Shown: piece by piece, positions 40,393 through 48,912 of the stretch
Position numbering within the stretch: the first letter of the stretch is position 1
Layout: every line of letters starts with the position of its first letter
Origin: Bacteroidota bacterium
Lineage (GTDB): Bacteria; Bacteroidota; Bacteroidia; Cytophagales; Cytophagaceae
Length of the DNA: 64,000 nt
Assembly: GCA_023392125.1 (NCBI GenBank)
Contig: JAEVZS010000030.1
Location: forward strand, 62,001 to 126,000
Direction: 5' to 3'
Program-made: the position numbers and the translations under genes
The notes under the pieces: generated by a model
Databases searched by the model: none
What the model was told of the DNA's origin: nothing
The model's input: only the letters and a program-made list of their open reading frames with translations

Positions 40393-41607
40393 TCAGAATC
40401 TGGCTGCCAGCAGCAGATTCAGATCCTTGTATTTGATACCCAGTTTTTTGGCAATATAGGGCTGGGTCAGATGGCCTTTGTAAGTATATATTCCGCGCAT
40501 AAACCACTCTTTGGCATAAATCATTTCTTCCACTCCGCCTTTTTTGCCGATTTGCAGCAGTATGGGGGTAAATATGTTGCTAAGCGCATTGGTAGCCGTA
40601 CGGGCTACTATGGAAGGAATATTGGGCACACAATAATGAATGACATCATATTTGCGAAAGACCGGTTCTTTGAGGCTTGTCACCCTGGACGTTTCAAAGC
40701 AGCCGCCCTGATCAATGCTTACATCTATGATGACTGAGTTGGGCTTCATTTCCATGACCATATCCTCAGTGACAACACAGACACTTCCGCCTTCTTCTGC
40801 TCTGAGCGAGCCAATCGCGACATCAGCTTCGCGCAATTCTTTGCGCAGGGTATAAGTGTCAATTGTGGATGTATATATCTGGAGGCCCAGGTCATGCTTG
40901 AGACGGCGAAGCTTATACAGATGGTTGTCAAAGATTTTTACTTCGGCTCCCAGACCGATTCCTGTACGGGCTGCATATTCTGCTACCGTACCAGCTCCGA
41001 GTATCAGTACTTTGGTAGGCGGTACTCCGGTTATACCGCCAAGTATGATCCCCTTGCCATTGATACTGTTCAGGTATTCGGCAGCGATCAGCATTACAGT
41101 GCTCCCGGCTATTTCGCTCATGGCTCTCACTACAGGCATGCTTCCCGCTTTGTCTTCGATATGTTCAAAAGACAGACCGGTTATCTTGTGTCTGTTAAGC
41201 GCATTGATATATTCGGGGGTGATCATGGCCGTCTGCAGCGCCGAAATCAGGGCTTTTCCCTGTTTCATATAGCTTATTTCCTGCAGAGTGGGCGGTTCTA
41301 CCTTGAGTATGATATCGGCCTTGAAAACTTCTTCGGTGGAGTATGAGATCTGAGCGCCGTTGTCGCTGTATTCCTGATCGGTATATTTGGCATATTTTCC
41401 GGCGCCGGCTTCTACGATTACTTCATGTCCGTTGGAGGTGAGTATTCTTACGGCATCCGGGGTCAGACAAACCCTGTTTTCCATAGTTTCCAGCTCTTTG
41501 GGTATACCTATGTACAGGTTTTGTTTCCGGCTTTCAACCTTCATCAGCGATTCCTGCGGATACAGGGCATGTTCTTTGGCAAGTACTTCGATTCCCTTGC
41601 TTTTCAT
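40393..41607 (-). CDS. ald: Alanine dehydrogenase
   Basis: Interconverts L-alanine and pyruvate with NAD. The 404 residues show the AlaDH/PNT N-terminal domain (IGIPKELETMENRVCLTP, EVIVEAGAGKYAKYTDQEY) and the NAD-binding domain with KVLILGAGTVAEYAAR, followed by VSIDQGGCFETS and YCVPNIPSIVARTATNALS. The N-terminus carries about 28 extra residues relative to bacterial alanine dehydrogenases such as that of Bacillus; Bacteroidota proteins of this length are known to me. Its ATG overlaps the tsaE stop by four bases, so it is the last gene of the porX-tsaE-ald operon. Confidence 0.9.
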   Translation of the reverse strand: MKSKGIEVLAKEHALYPQESLMKVESRKQNLYIGIPKELETMENRVCLTPDAVRILTSNGHEVIVEAGAGKYAKYTDQEYSDNGAQISYSTEEVFKADIILKVEPPTLQEISYMKQGKALISALQTAMITPEYINALNRHKITGLSFEHIEDKAGSMPVVRAMSEIAGSTVMLIAAEYLNSINGKGIILGGITGVPPTKVLILGAGTVAEYAARTGIGLGAEVKIFDNHLYKLRRLKHDLGLQIYTSTIDTYTLRKELREADVAIGSLRAEEGGSVCVVTEDMVMEMKPNSVIIDVSIDQGGCFETSRVTSLKEPVFRKYDVIHYCVPNIPSIVARTATNALSNIFTPILLQIGKKGGVEEMIYAKEWFMRGIYTYKGHLTQPYIAKKLGIKYKDLNLLLAARF

Positions 41608-42032
41608 TTCTTTATAACTTGGATCGTTCGTTGGGCGCTTTCCTCTTTTATATGGATTTCCATATGTTCATCCGGGATCAGACCGGGTATTCTGGAAGGC
41701 CACTCTATAAAACAATAATTGCCGGAGTAAAAATATTCTTCACAACCAATATCCAGCGCTTCTCTTTCAGAATTGATCCTGTAAAAGTCAAAATGAAAGA
41801 CCGGCTCTCCGGCGGAGATTATATACTCATTTACGATCGAAAAGGTTGGGCTGCTTACCATATCCCTTACTCCCATGGCTGCACAGACAGCTTTGATCAG
41901 GGTTGTTTTCCCTGCGCCCATTTCTCCGTAAAAGGCCCAGACTCTGGTCGGGCCGGCAAAGTTAAGGATTAATTCGGATGCTTCCGGCAAATCGTCCGGA
42001 CTTTTGCTGATTATCTCCCTGGCAGAGCTCAT
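41604..42032 (-). CDS. tsaE: tRNA threonylcarbamoyladenosine biosynthesis ATPase TsaE
   Basis: The P-loop ATPase that drives the t6A tRNA modification complex (TsaB, TsaC, TsaD). The 142 residues carry Walker A GEMGAGKTT (36-44), a switch motif VSSPTFSIVNEY, the strand VFHFDFYRINSEREALDIG, and CFIEWPSRIPGLIP, all diagnostic. It sits between porX and ald with four-base overlaps on both sides, which suggests tight co-translation. Confidence 0.95.
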   Translation of the reverse strand: MSSAREIISKSPDDLPEASELILNFAGPTRVWAFYGEMGAGKTTLIKAVCAAMGVRDMVSSPTFSIVNEYIISAGEPVFHFDFYRINSEREALDIGCEEYFYSGNYCFIEWPSRIPGLIPDEHMEIHIKEESAQRTIQVIKK

Positions 42033-43585
42033 TTGGATTCCATAAGTATAAAGGGAACGATCATTTCTTCCAGCGAGATCCCACCGTGCTGAAAAGTGTC
42101 CTTGTAATAATTTACATAATAGTTGAAATTATTGGGATAAGCAAAGAAATAATCATCTATTGCAAAAACATAGGCGGTACTGACATTGCGTTTAGGCAGA
42201 AAAAAGCGTTCCGGTTTACGTGCTATCAGTACATTGTTTTCCTCAAAGCCAAGGTTTTTGCCGTGCTTGTACCGAAGATTTGTATTTGTGTTTTTGTCAC
42301 CAATTATTTTGAAAGGCCGCTTGACCCGTACGGTTCCATGGTCGGTAGTAATGATCAGCTTGTAACCTTTTCCAATGATTTTTTTGAGCGCTTCCAGCAG
42401 CGGGGAATGCTGAAACCAGCTTTGGGTAATCGACCGGTAGGCTGATTCATCCGGCGCAAGTTCGCGAATCATTTCTGTGTCGGTGCGGGCATGCGAAAGC
42501 ATATCGACAAAATTGTAGACAATGACATTAAGGTCATTGCCCATAAGATTATTGACCGAATCGGCCAGCGCTTTGCCGGCGGCGGCATTCGTGATTTTGT
42601 GGTAGCTGTGCTTTATATGGCCCAGATTGTTGCGCTTTAGCTGAGCCGCCAGAAATTCTTCCTCATGGTTGTTTTTGCCTTCTTCCTCATCATCATTTAC
42701 CCAGAGATCAGGATGTTTCTTTTCCATTTCGGAAGGCAGCAGACCGGAGAAAATGGCGTTGCGGGCAAAGTTGGTGGTCGTAGGCAGTATGGAATAGTAG
42801 GAGCTCTCTTCGACCGTGGTGAAATAATTGTTTAGCTGGGGAGCGATGATCCGCCATTGATCGTAACGCAGATTGTCGATAACTACGAAAAAAAGCTTCT
42901 GATTTTCCTTCAGCAGCGGAAATACCTTCTTCTTCATCAGCTGGTGCGATAGCAGCGGTTTATCTGCCTGAGGATCGTTGAGCCAGTCTTCATATTCTTC
43001 CAGTATAAACTTGGCAAAATTGTTATTGGCCTCATTTTTCTGCATATCAATAATATCCTTCATGCTTTTATGCTCGGTATTATCGATTTCGAGTTCCCAG
43101 TAGATGAGTTTTTTATAGATCTCGCTCCATTCCTCATGCCCAATGCGGTCGTTGTAGGCCATAGCTATGTTGCGAAAATCCTGCTGATAGCCGATGTTGG
43201 TTCGTTCGGTGATCAGCTTTTTATTTTCAAGCAGTTTTTTGACGGACAGAAGAATCTGGTTGGGGTTGAGTGGCTTGATCAGATAGTCTGCAATCTTGGA
43301 ACCAATAGCCTCTTCCATAATATGCTCCTCTTCACTCTTGGTAATCATGATCACCGGTATCTCAGGTTTTCGGGCTTTGATTTGAGTAAGTGTTTCCAGG
43401 CCGGACATACCGGGCATGTTTTCGTCAAGAAACACAATATCATATTTCTCCTGTTCGATCTTTTCCAATGCATCGGCTCCGCTGTGTACCGGAGTGATAT
43501 CATATCCTTTTGATTGGAGGAATAAGATATGCGGTTTTAAGAGATCGATTTCATCATCGGCCCACAAAATGTTGTATCTTTGCAT
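42029..43585 (-). CDS. porX: PorX-type response regulator with PglZ domain
   Basis: A regulator of type IX secretion. Started at the ATG at 43585 it has 518 residues; the frame is open further upstream, but that sequence is antisense to the HD gene. Residues 1-120 are a receiver domain with Asp10-Asp11, phosphoacceptor Asp54 (VFLDENMPGMSG), Thr82 and Lys104. The rest carries a PglZ (alkaline phosphatase-like) domain: FFVVIDNLRYDQW, ILPTTTNFARNAIFSG, SHARTDTEM, LIITTDHGTVRVKRP and LRYKHG supply metal ligands. In Porphyromonas and Flavobacterium PorX works with PorY to control T9SS genes. First gene of the porX-tsaE-ald operon, divergent from the HD gene. Confidence 0.93.
   Translation of the reverse strand: MQRYNILWADDEIDLLKPHILFLQSKGYDITPVHSGADALEKIEQEKYDIVFLDENMPGMSGLETLTQIKARKPEIPVIMITKSEEEHIMEEAIGSKIADYLIKPLNPNQILLSVKKLLENKKLITERTNIGYQQDFRNIAMAYNDRIGHEEWSEIYKKLIYWELEIDNTEHKSMKDIIDMQKNEANNNFAKFILEEYEDWLNDPQADKPLLSHQLMKKKVFPLLKENQKLFFVVIDNLRYDQWRIIAPQLNNYFTTVEESSYYSILPTTTNFARNAIFSGLLPSEMEKKHPDLWVNDDEEEGKNNHEEEFLAAQLKRNNLGHIKHSYHKITNAAAGKALADSVNNLMGNDLNVIVYNFVDMLSHARTDTEMIRELAPDESAYRSITQSWFQHSPLLEALKKIIGKGYKLIITTDHGTVRVKRPFKIIGDKNTNTNLRYKHGKNLGFEENNVLIARKPERFFLPKRNVSTAYVFAIDDYFFAYPNNFNYYVNYYKDTFQHGGISLEEMIVPFILMESK
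43575..43582 (+). promoter_or_regulatory. Putative -7 element for the HD gene
   Basis: TATCTTTG matches the Bacteroidota -7 consensus exactly and lies 69 bases before the HD start codon, overlapping the first codons of the divergent porX. A -33 TTG at the right distance is absent, so support is moderate. Confidence 0.4.
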
Positions 43586-43651
43586 ATTCTGTCTGCTTTC
43601 CTTTTGGTTGAGGCAAGTCAATATTATAAAGATAAGGCAATTAAAAAAGTT

Positions 43652-44881
43652 TTGAATAAGAAAAAAATTTTCAACGACCCCATCTATGGCTTTCTGACAA
43701 TCCCGGGAGAACTTATTTTTGATATTATCGAGCATCCGGTTTTTCAGCGCCTTCGTCGCATCAGGCAGCTGGGCCTTACCGATCTGGTTTATCCGGGAGC
43801 TCTGCATACCCGTTTTCATCATGCCTTGGGAGCCATGCATCTTATGGGAATTACCCTTGATACGCTCCAGAGCAAAGGCCATGATATCAGTCCGGAAGAG
43901 CGTGAAGCTGCTCAGGTAGCCATTTTGCTGCATGATGTGGGACATGGCCCTTTTTCGCATGCCCTGGAGTATTCTCTGCTGGAAGGCATTCCCCATGAAG
44001 TTATTTCCAGGCTGATTATGAACCGCCTCAATGAGCAGCTGGGCGGCAAACTGGATCTGGCTATACAAATGTTTAATAATACCTATGAGCGGCGCTTTTT
44101 TCATCAGCTGATATCCAGTCAGCTTGATGTGGATCGCCTGGACTATCTGCAGCGGGATAGCTTTTTCACAGGGGTATCAGAGGGTACGATCGGAGCGGAT
44201 CGTATTCTTAAAATGCTGGATATATATGATGATCAGCTGGTTATTGAGGAAAAGGGCATATATAGCATCGAAAACTTTCTGACAGCCAGACGGCTGATGT
44301 ACTGGCAGGTTTATCTGCATAAAACGACGGTCAGCTCTGAAAAAATGATGATCAATATTATTCGCAGAGCCAAGCAGCTGACCCAGGAAGGGTTAGATAT
44401 TTATGCCGGAAAAAGTTTAAAAATTTTCTTAAAAAACACTGTTTCATGCAGCGATTTTGAGAGCAATCCTGTCTATCTGGATGAGTTTTGCCGACTGGAT
44501 GATTTTGATATCTGGGGAGCAATAAAGGTCTGGGCTGAAAGTGAAGATTTTATTCTGTCTTACCTTTGTTCTTCACTGCTTAACAGAAAGTTGTTTAAAA
44601 TTCAGATTGCGGACGAGGAGCCAAATAAAAACAGGATTGACTCAATAAAAGAGCACATTTCTTCGGTATTTGGTGTAGGAAAAAATGATGTATCCTATTT
44701 CTTGTCTACCGGTACCATATCCAATGCGGCATATGTGTCCCGGGGGCAGAGTATAAATATACTGACTAAAAAGAATACCCTGGTAGATGTTGCGGAGGCT
44801 TCGGATCTGCCAAACATAAAAGCACTGGGAACTATAGTGAAGAAGCACTACTTATGTTGCCCCAAGCAGGTTTATTTGTAA
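43652..44881 (+). CDS. HD domain phosphohydrolase
   Basis: A 409-residue protein related to dNTP triphosphohydrolases and SAMHD1-like HD enzymes. The metal-binding motif is LLHDVGHGPFSHALE (His94-Asp95), with TRFHHALGAMHLMG (His56) before it. IFNDPIYGFLTIPGELIFDI is the usual family start, so the TTG at 43652 is chosen; the frame is open to 43580 with no ATG. Downstream come lpxD, lpxC-fabZ and lpxA on the same strand, 18 bases to lpxD, an arrangement I recall from other Bacteroidota. The nucleotide substrate is unknown. Confidence 0.88.
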   Translation: MNKKKIFNDPIYGFLTIPGELIFDIIEHPVFQRLRRIRQLGLTDLVYPGALHTRFHHALGAMHLMGITLDTLQSKGHDISPEEREAAQVAILLHDVGHGPFSHALEYSLLEGIPHEVISRLIMNRLNEQLGGKLDLAIQMFNNTYERRFFHQLISSQLDVDRLDYLQRDSFFTGVSEGTIGADRILKMLDIYDDQLVIEEKGIYSIENFLTARRLMYWQVYLHKTTVSSEKMMINIIRRAKQLTQEGLDIYAGKSLKIFLKNTVSCSDFESNPVYLDEFCRLDDFDIWGAIKVWAESEDFILSYLCSSLLNRKLFKIQIADEEPNKNRIDSIKEHISSVFGVGKNDVSYFLSTGTISNAAYVSRGQSINILTKKNTLVDVAEASDLPNIKALGTIVKKHYLCCPKQVYL

Positions 44882-44899
44882 AACTTAGATCAAAAAAAT

Positions 44900-45946
44900 A
44901 TGGAATTTACTACCGGTCAAATTGCCAACCTGATAGGCGGAGAGCTCAAAGGTAGTGAAACAATCAAGATCAGTACGGTTGCCAAGATCGAAGAGGCGAG
45001 GGAAGGTGCTATTGCGTTTCTGTCAAATCCCAAGTACGAAAATTACCTCTACTCAACTGATGCAAGCGCAGTGATCGTAAACAGAAGCTTCGTGCCGAAA
45101 ACAGTGGTAAAGACTGCGCTGATTCTGGTAGATGATGCCTATACAAGCTTTACGATGCTACTGGAAGAGTACCACAGGATTGTATCTTTTCTGAAGACGG
45201 GCATTGAAAATCCGGCTTTTGCAGGGACCAATTCAATTATCGGAGCCGGAGTTTACCGGGGAGCTTTCTCCTATATCGGAGACCACTGCCGTATCGGCAA
45301 TAATGTCAAAATATATCCGCAGGTATATATCGGAGATTATGTAGAGATCGGAGACAATACCATTTTATATCCCGGAACGAAAGTATATAGCAAATCCAAA
45401 ATCGGTAGTCATTGTACCCTGCATGCGGGCTGTGTGATTGGCAGCGATGGTTTTGGCTTTGCTCCTCAGAAAGACGGAAGTTATAAAGATATTCCTCAGA
45501 TCGGAAATGTCGTGCTGGAAGACCACGTGAGTATCGGAGCCAATACAGTAGTGGATTGCGCTACTATGGGGTCTACCGTAATCAGGGAAGGAACCAAGCT
45601 TGATAACCTGATACAGGTGGGACACAATGTGGAAATAGGAAAGCATACTGTCATTGCAGCACAGACCGGTATCAGCGGATCGACCAAAGTAGGTGACTAT
45701 TGTATGATCGGAGGACAGGTTGGCCTGGCCGGCCATCTGAAACTTGCCGCCAGAACGAATATAGCGGCACAGAGCGGATTGGGCAAATCGGTTACGGAAG
45801 AAGGCTCTGTGCTGATGGGATCGCCTGCTTTTGATTACAAAAAATATATAAAATCAGCCACCGTTTTCAGAAAGCTTCCCGATCTCCAGAAGAGAATAGA
45901 GGAACTTGAACAAAAAATACTAAATTTGCCCTCCGAAAACGTATAA
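44900..45946 (+). CDS. lpxD: UDP-3-O-acylglucosamine N-acyltransferase
   Basis: Third step of lipid A synthesis, adding a hydroxyacyl chain from acyl-ACP to the 2-amino group. The 348 residues comprise an N-terminal substrate-binding domain (about 1-105, IAFLSNPKYENYLYSTDASA), a left-handed parallel beta helix of hexapeptide repeats (about 110-315: IGDHCRIGNNVKIYPQVYIG, and the catalytic His region LIQVGHNVEIGKHTVIA), and a C-terminal helix. Second gene of the HD-lpxD-lpxC/fabZ-lpxA operon. Confidence 0.96.
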   Translation: MEFTTGQIANLIGGELKGSETIKISTVAKIEEAREGAIAFLSNPKYENYLYSTDASAVIVNRSFVPKTVVKTALILVDDAYTSFTMLLEEYHRIVSFLKTGIENPAFAGTNSIIGAGVYRGAFSYIGDHCRIGNNVKIYPQVYIGDYVEIGDNTILYPGTKVYSKSKIGSHCTLHAGCVIGSDGFGFAPQKDGSYKDIPQIGNVVLEDHVSIGANTVVDCATMGSTVIREGTKLDNLIQVGHNVEIGKHTVIAAQTGISGSTKVGDYCMIGGQVGLAGHLKLAARTNIAAQSGLGKSVTEEGSVLMGSPAFDYKKYIKSATVFRKLPDLQKRIEELEQKILNLPSENV

Positions 45947-46037
45947 CAGGGTTATGAGATCAGTAAAAATCTGACTTTTGTTTCGGATTCAATTATATAC
46001 CAGAAAGAGATTAACGAAAACGAGGGACCTATTTTAA

Positions 46038-47438
46038 ATGTATTCGAAACAGCATACAATTAAACAACCAGTAACTGTTTCCGGGGTGGGATTACACACA
46101 GGAGTAAATGCAAACATGACATTTGTACCTGCAGCTCCAAATCACGGAATTAAATTTCAACGTATTGATCTGGAAAATCAGCCGGTCGTAGAAGCCGATG
46201 TAGATTACGTGGTTGATTTGTCCAGAGGAACTACTCTGGAAAAAAACGGAGCCAGAGTAAATACTGTTGAGCATACGCTTGCTGCGCTGGTTGGACTTCA
46301 GATTGACAATATTCTTATTCAGCTTGATGGTCCGGAGCCACCTATTATGGATGGCAGCTCCCAGCCTTTTGTGGAGGCCTTGCTAAGTGCGGGACTGGAA
46401 GAGCAGAATGCTATGAGAAACTTCTTTGAAGTTCCTCACAGTGTGTTTCATCAGGAACCGGACAGAGATGTAGAGATTGCTGCCCTGCCTCTGGATGACT
46501 ACAGAGTGACTGTTATGGTAGACTACAACTCTCCTGTGCTGGGGAGCCAGCATGCCTCGCTGACCAATATCGGACAGTTTACCAAGGAAATAGCTTCCTG
46601 CAGAACGTTTTGCTTCCTGCATGAGCTGGAGATGCTGCAAAAGCAAAATCTCATCAAAGGGGGGGATCTAAACAATGCCATTGTAGTTGTCGACAGAGTT
46701 GTCAGGGAAGAAGAGCTGGAAAGCCTTGCCAGATTGTTCAACAAGCCAAAAGTTGAAGTAAAGAAAGAAGGTATTCTGAACAATGTGGAGCTTCGTTACA
46801 AAAACGAGCCTGCACGGCACAAGCTTCTGGATGTAATGGGAGACCTTGCTCTGGTTGGCCGACCTCTCAAAGCACAGATTATGGCTGCCCGCCCGGGTCA
46901 CGCTGCCAATGTGGCTTTTGCCAGGAAGCTCAAAAAGCTGATGAAGGAAAGCAATAAATATCAGATACCACCATACGATCCGGCACAGCCGCCTCTGATG
47001 GATGTTAATGCAATCTACAAGGCACTGCCCCATACCTACCCGTTCAAGCTGGTTGACAGAATCTATTATATGGATGATACTACCGTTGCCGGAGTAAAGA
47101 ATGTAACCATCAACGAGCCATTTTTTCAGGGACACTTTCCGGGCAATCCGGTTTTCCCCGGAGTAATGCAGATCGAAGCGATGGTACAGACAGGAGGTAT
47201 ACTTGTGATGAACACTGTACCTGATCCTGAAAACTACTGGACTTATTTCCTGAGCATTGAAAACTGTCGTTTCAGAAGAATGGTATTCCCTGGTGATACC
47301 GTAATCTTCAAATGCGAGCTGCTTGCACCTATCAAACGGGGAATCGCAAAAATGCAGGGACAGGCTTTTGTAGCAGGCAACCTTGTTTGTGAAGCCGTAA
47401 TGTGTGCAGGTATTGTAAGAAAAGACAGTGCCCAGTAA
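46038..47438 (+). CDS. lpxC-fabZ: Bifunctional LpxC/FabZ
   Basis: A fusion of two enzymes, as usual in Bacteroidota. Residues 1-310 are the zinc deacetylase LpxC, which commits UDP-acyl-GlcNAc to lipid A: His79 (NTVEHTLAALVG) and His261/Asp265 (HKLLDVMGDLALVG) are metal ligands. Residues about 320-466 are the hydroxyacyl-ACP dehydratase FabZ with His366 and Glu380 in HFPGNPVFPGVMQIEAM. The 466-residue length matches the known fusions. It lies between lpxD and lpxA, so acyl-ACP supply and lipid A synthesis are encoded together. Confidence 0.97.
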   Translation: MYSKQHTIKQPVTVSGVGLHTGVNANMTFVPAAPNHGIKFQRIDLENQPVVEADVDYVVDLSRGTTLEKNGARVNTVEHTLAALVGLQIDNILIQLDGPEPPIMDGSSQPFVEALLSAGLEEQNAMRNFFEVPHSVFHQEPDRDVEIAALPLDDYRVTVMVDYNSPVLGSQHASLTNIGQFTKEIASCRTFCFLHELEMLQKQNLIKGGDLNNAIVVVDRVVREEELESLARLFNKPKVEVKKEGILNNVELRYKNEPARHKLLDVMGDLALVGRPLKAQIMAARPGHAANVAFARKLKKLMKESNKYQIPPYDPAQPPLMDVNAIYKALPHTYPFKLVDRIYYMDDTTVAGVKNVTINEPFFQGHFPGNPVFPGVMQIEAMVQTGGILVMNTVPDPENYWTYFLSIENCRFRRMVFPGDTVIFKCELLAPIKRGIAKMQGQAFVAGNLVCEAVMCAGIVRKDSAQ

Positions 47439-47454
47439 TATTATAAATTGACCA

Positions 47455-48234
47455 ATGAATCAAACTCTTGCGTATATCAGTCCGGAAGCCAGGATTGCAG
47501 ATAATGTAACCATCGAACCTTTTGCTGTAATCCACAAAAATGTTGAAATCGGCGAAGGTACCTGGATCGGATCAAACGTTGTTATCATGGAAGGTGCCAG
47601 GATCGGAAAAAATTGTAAGATTTTTCCGGGTGCTGTTATTTCAGCCATACCTCAGGATCTGAAATTTCGCGGAGAAGAAACACTCGCGGAGATTGGTGAT
47701 AACACCATAATACGTGAGTGTGTAACGATCAATCGGGGTACAGTTGACAAGTATACTACTAAAATAGGTTCCAATTGTCTTATTATGGCCTATGTGCATG
47801 TTGGCCACGACTGCATCATCGGAGATCACTGCATCATTGGAAACTCTGTACAGCTTGCCGGTCACGTGATTGTAGATGATTACGCTATATTCGGAGGGAC
47901 CTGTGCCGTTCAGCAATTTTCCAGAATCGGCTCTCATGTATACATTGGTGGTGGTTCGCTGGTGCGTAAAGATATTCCACCGTTTACCAAGGCTGCCAGA
48001 GAGCCTATCGGATATTGTGGTATTAACTCGGTAGGGCTTCGGAGAAGAGGCTATACTACTGAACAAATAGCCCGGATTCAGGAGATGTACCGGATTATTT
48101 TCATAAAAGAAGGTACAGTATCCAGAGCCCTTGAAGAAATAGAATCCAGTTTTGCCCCTTCCAGTGAACGTGACGAAATTGTCAGTTTTATCCGGAACTC
48201 TGAAAGAGGTATCATGAAAGGGTATGGGCAATAA
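47455..48234 (+). CDS. lpxA: Acyl-ACP:UDP-N-acetylglucosamine O-acyltransferase
   Basis: First step of lipid A synthesis. The 259 residues carry the LpxA trimer signature: hexapeptide-repeat beta helix (about 5-185) with IHKNVEIGEGTWIGSNVVIM and the catalytic His region in LIMAYVHVGHDCIIGDHC, then the helical tail (GLRRRGYTTEQIARIQEMYR). It follows lpxC-fabZ by 16 bases. Its stop codon overlaps the ABC ATPase start by one base (TAATG). Confidence 0.96.
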   Translation: MNQTLAYISPEARIADNVTIEPFAVIHKNVEIGEGTWIGSNVVIMEGARIGKNCKIFPGAVISAIPQDLKFRGEETLAEIGDNTIIRECVTINRGTVDKYTTKIGSNCLIMAYVHVGHDCIIGDHCIIGNSVQLAGHVIVDDYAIFGGTCAVQQFSRIGSHVYIGGGSLVRKDIPPFTKAAREPIGYCGINSVGLRRRGYTTEQIARIQEMYRIIFIKEGTVSRALEEIESSFAPSSERDEIVSFIRNSERGIMKGYGQ

Positions 48235-48848
48235 TGAAAATTGTTGCTGAAAATCTGGGCAAACGATTCAACTTTAACTGGATTTTCAGAAATATTAATC
48301 TGGTTATGGAGCAAGGACAGGCTTATGCAGTGATAGGCCACAATGGAAGCGGAAAGTCAACCCTGCTCCAGATTCTTGCCGGAATCCAGCCCTGCTCGGA
48401 GGGTAAGCTGGAATATACTCTTAACCATAAGATGCTGTCACCGGATCAGATATACCAGCATCTGGTGCTGGCATCTCCTTATATGGATCTTATCGAAGAG
48501 TTTACACTGAAAGAGCATCTTCAGTTCCATTTCAAATTTAAGCCTCTGCGGACCGGACTTCGCCTTGAGGAAATACCCGAGCTGCTCTGGCTTGAAAAGT
48601 CACTGAACAAGCCGATCAGGTATTTTTCATCCGGGATGAAGCAGAGAGTCAGGCTGGGGCTTGCTTTTTTCTCGGATACACCGATTCTGCTGCTGGATGA
48701 GCCTGTCTCAAATCTTGATCGTGCCGGCATAGAATGGTATCGCCGGCAGATAGACAGTCAGCGTGACCGCCTGATTCTGGTTGGTTCAAACCAGGAAGAA
48801 GAGTATGTTTTCTGTGATCAGCATATCCGTATAACTACTCCTTCCTGA
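48234..48848 (+). CDS. ABC transporter ATP-binding protein
   Basis: A 204-residue ATPase subunit. Walker A GHNGSGKST (35-43), the signature FSSGMKQR (131-138), Walker B ILLLDEP (151-157) and D-loop SNLD are intact. The His of the switch is replaced or displaced (GSNQEEEYVFC at the end), which is common in short members. It overlaps lpxA by one base, so expression is coupled to lipid A synthesis, but its permease partner is not in the window. An envelope-lipid or efflux role is possible. Confidence 0.88.
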   Translation: MKIVAENLGKRFNFNWIFRNINLVMEQGQAYAVIGHNGSGKSTLLQILAGIQPCSEGKLEYTLNHKMLSPDQIYQHLVLASPYMDLIEEFTLKEHLQFHFKFKPLRTGLRLEEIPELLWLEKSLNKPIRYFSSGMKQRVRLGLAFFSDTPILLLDEPVSNLDRAGIEWYRRQIDSQRDRLILVGSNQEEEYVFCDQHIRITTPS

Positions 48849-48912
48849 ATTAAACTTCCTCTATTGTACTGCGTATAGATATTATTCAACTTTTAGTTAG
48901 ATAAATTCTATT

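Noticed and set aside
43586..44104. An N-terminal extension of PorX of about 170 residues
   Set aside because: The region is antisense to the HD gene and lacks family resemblance; PorX starts at its receiver domain, at 43585.
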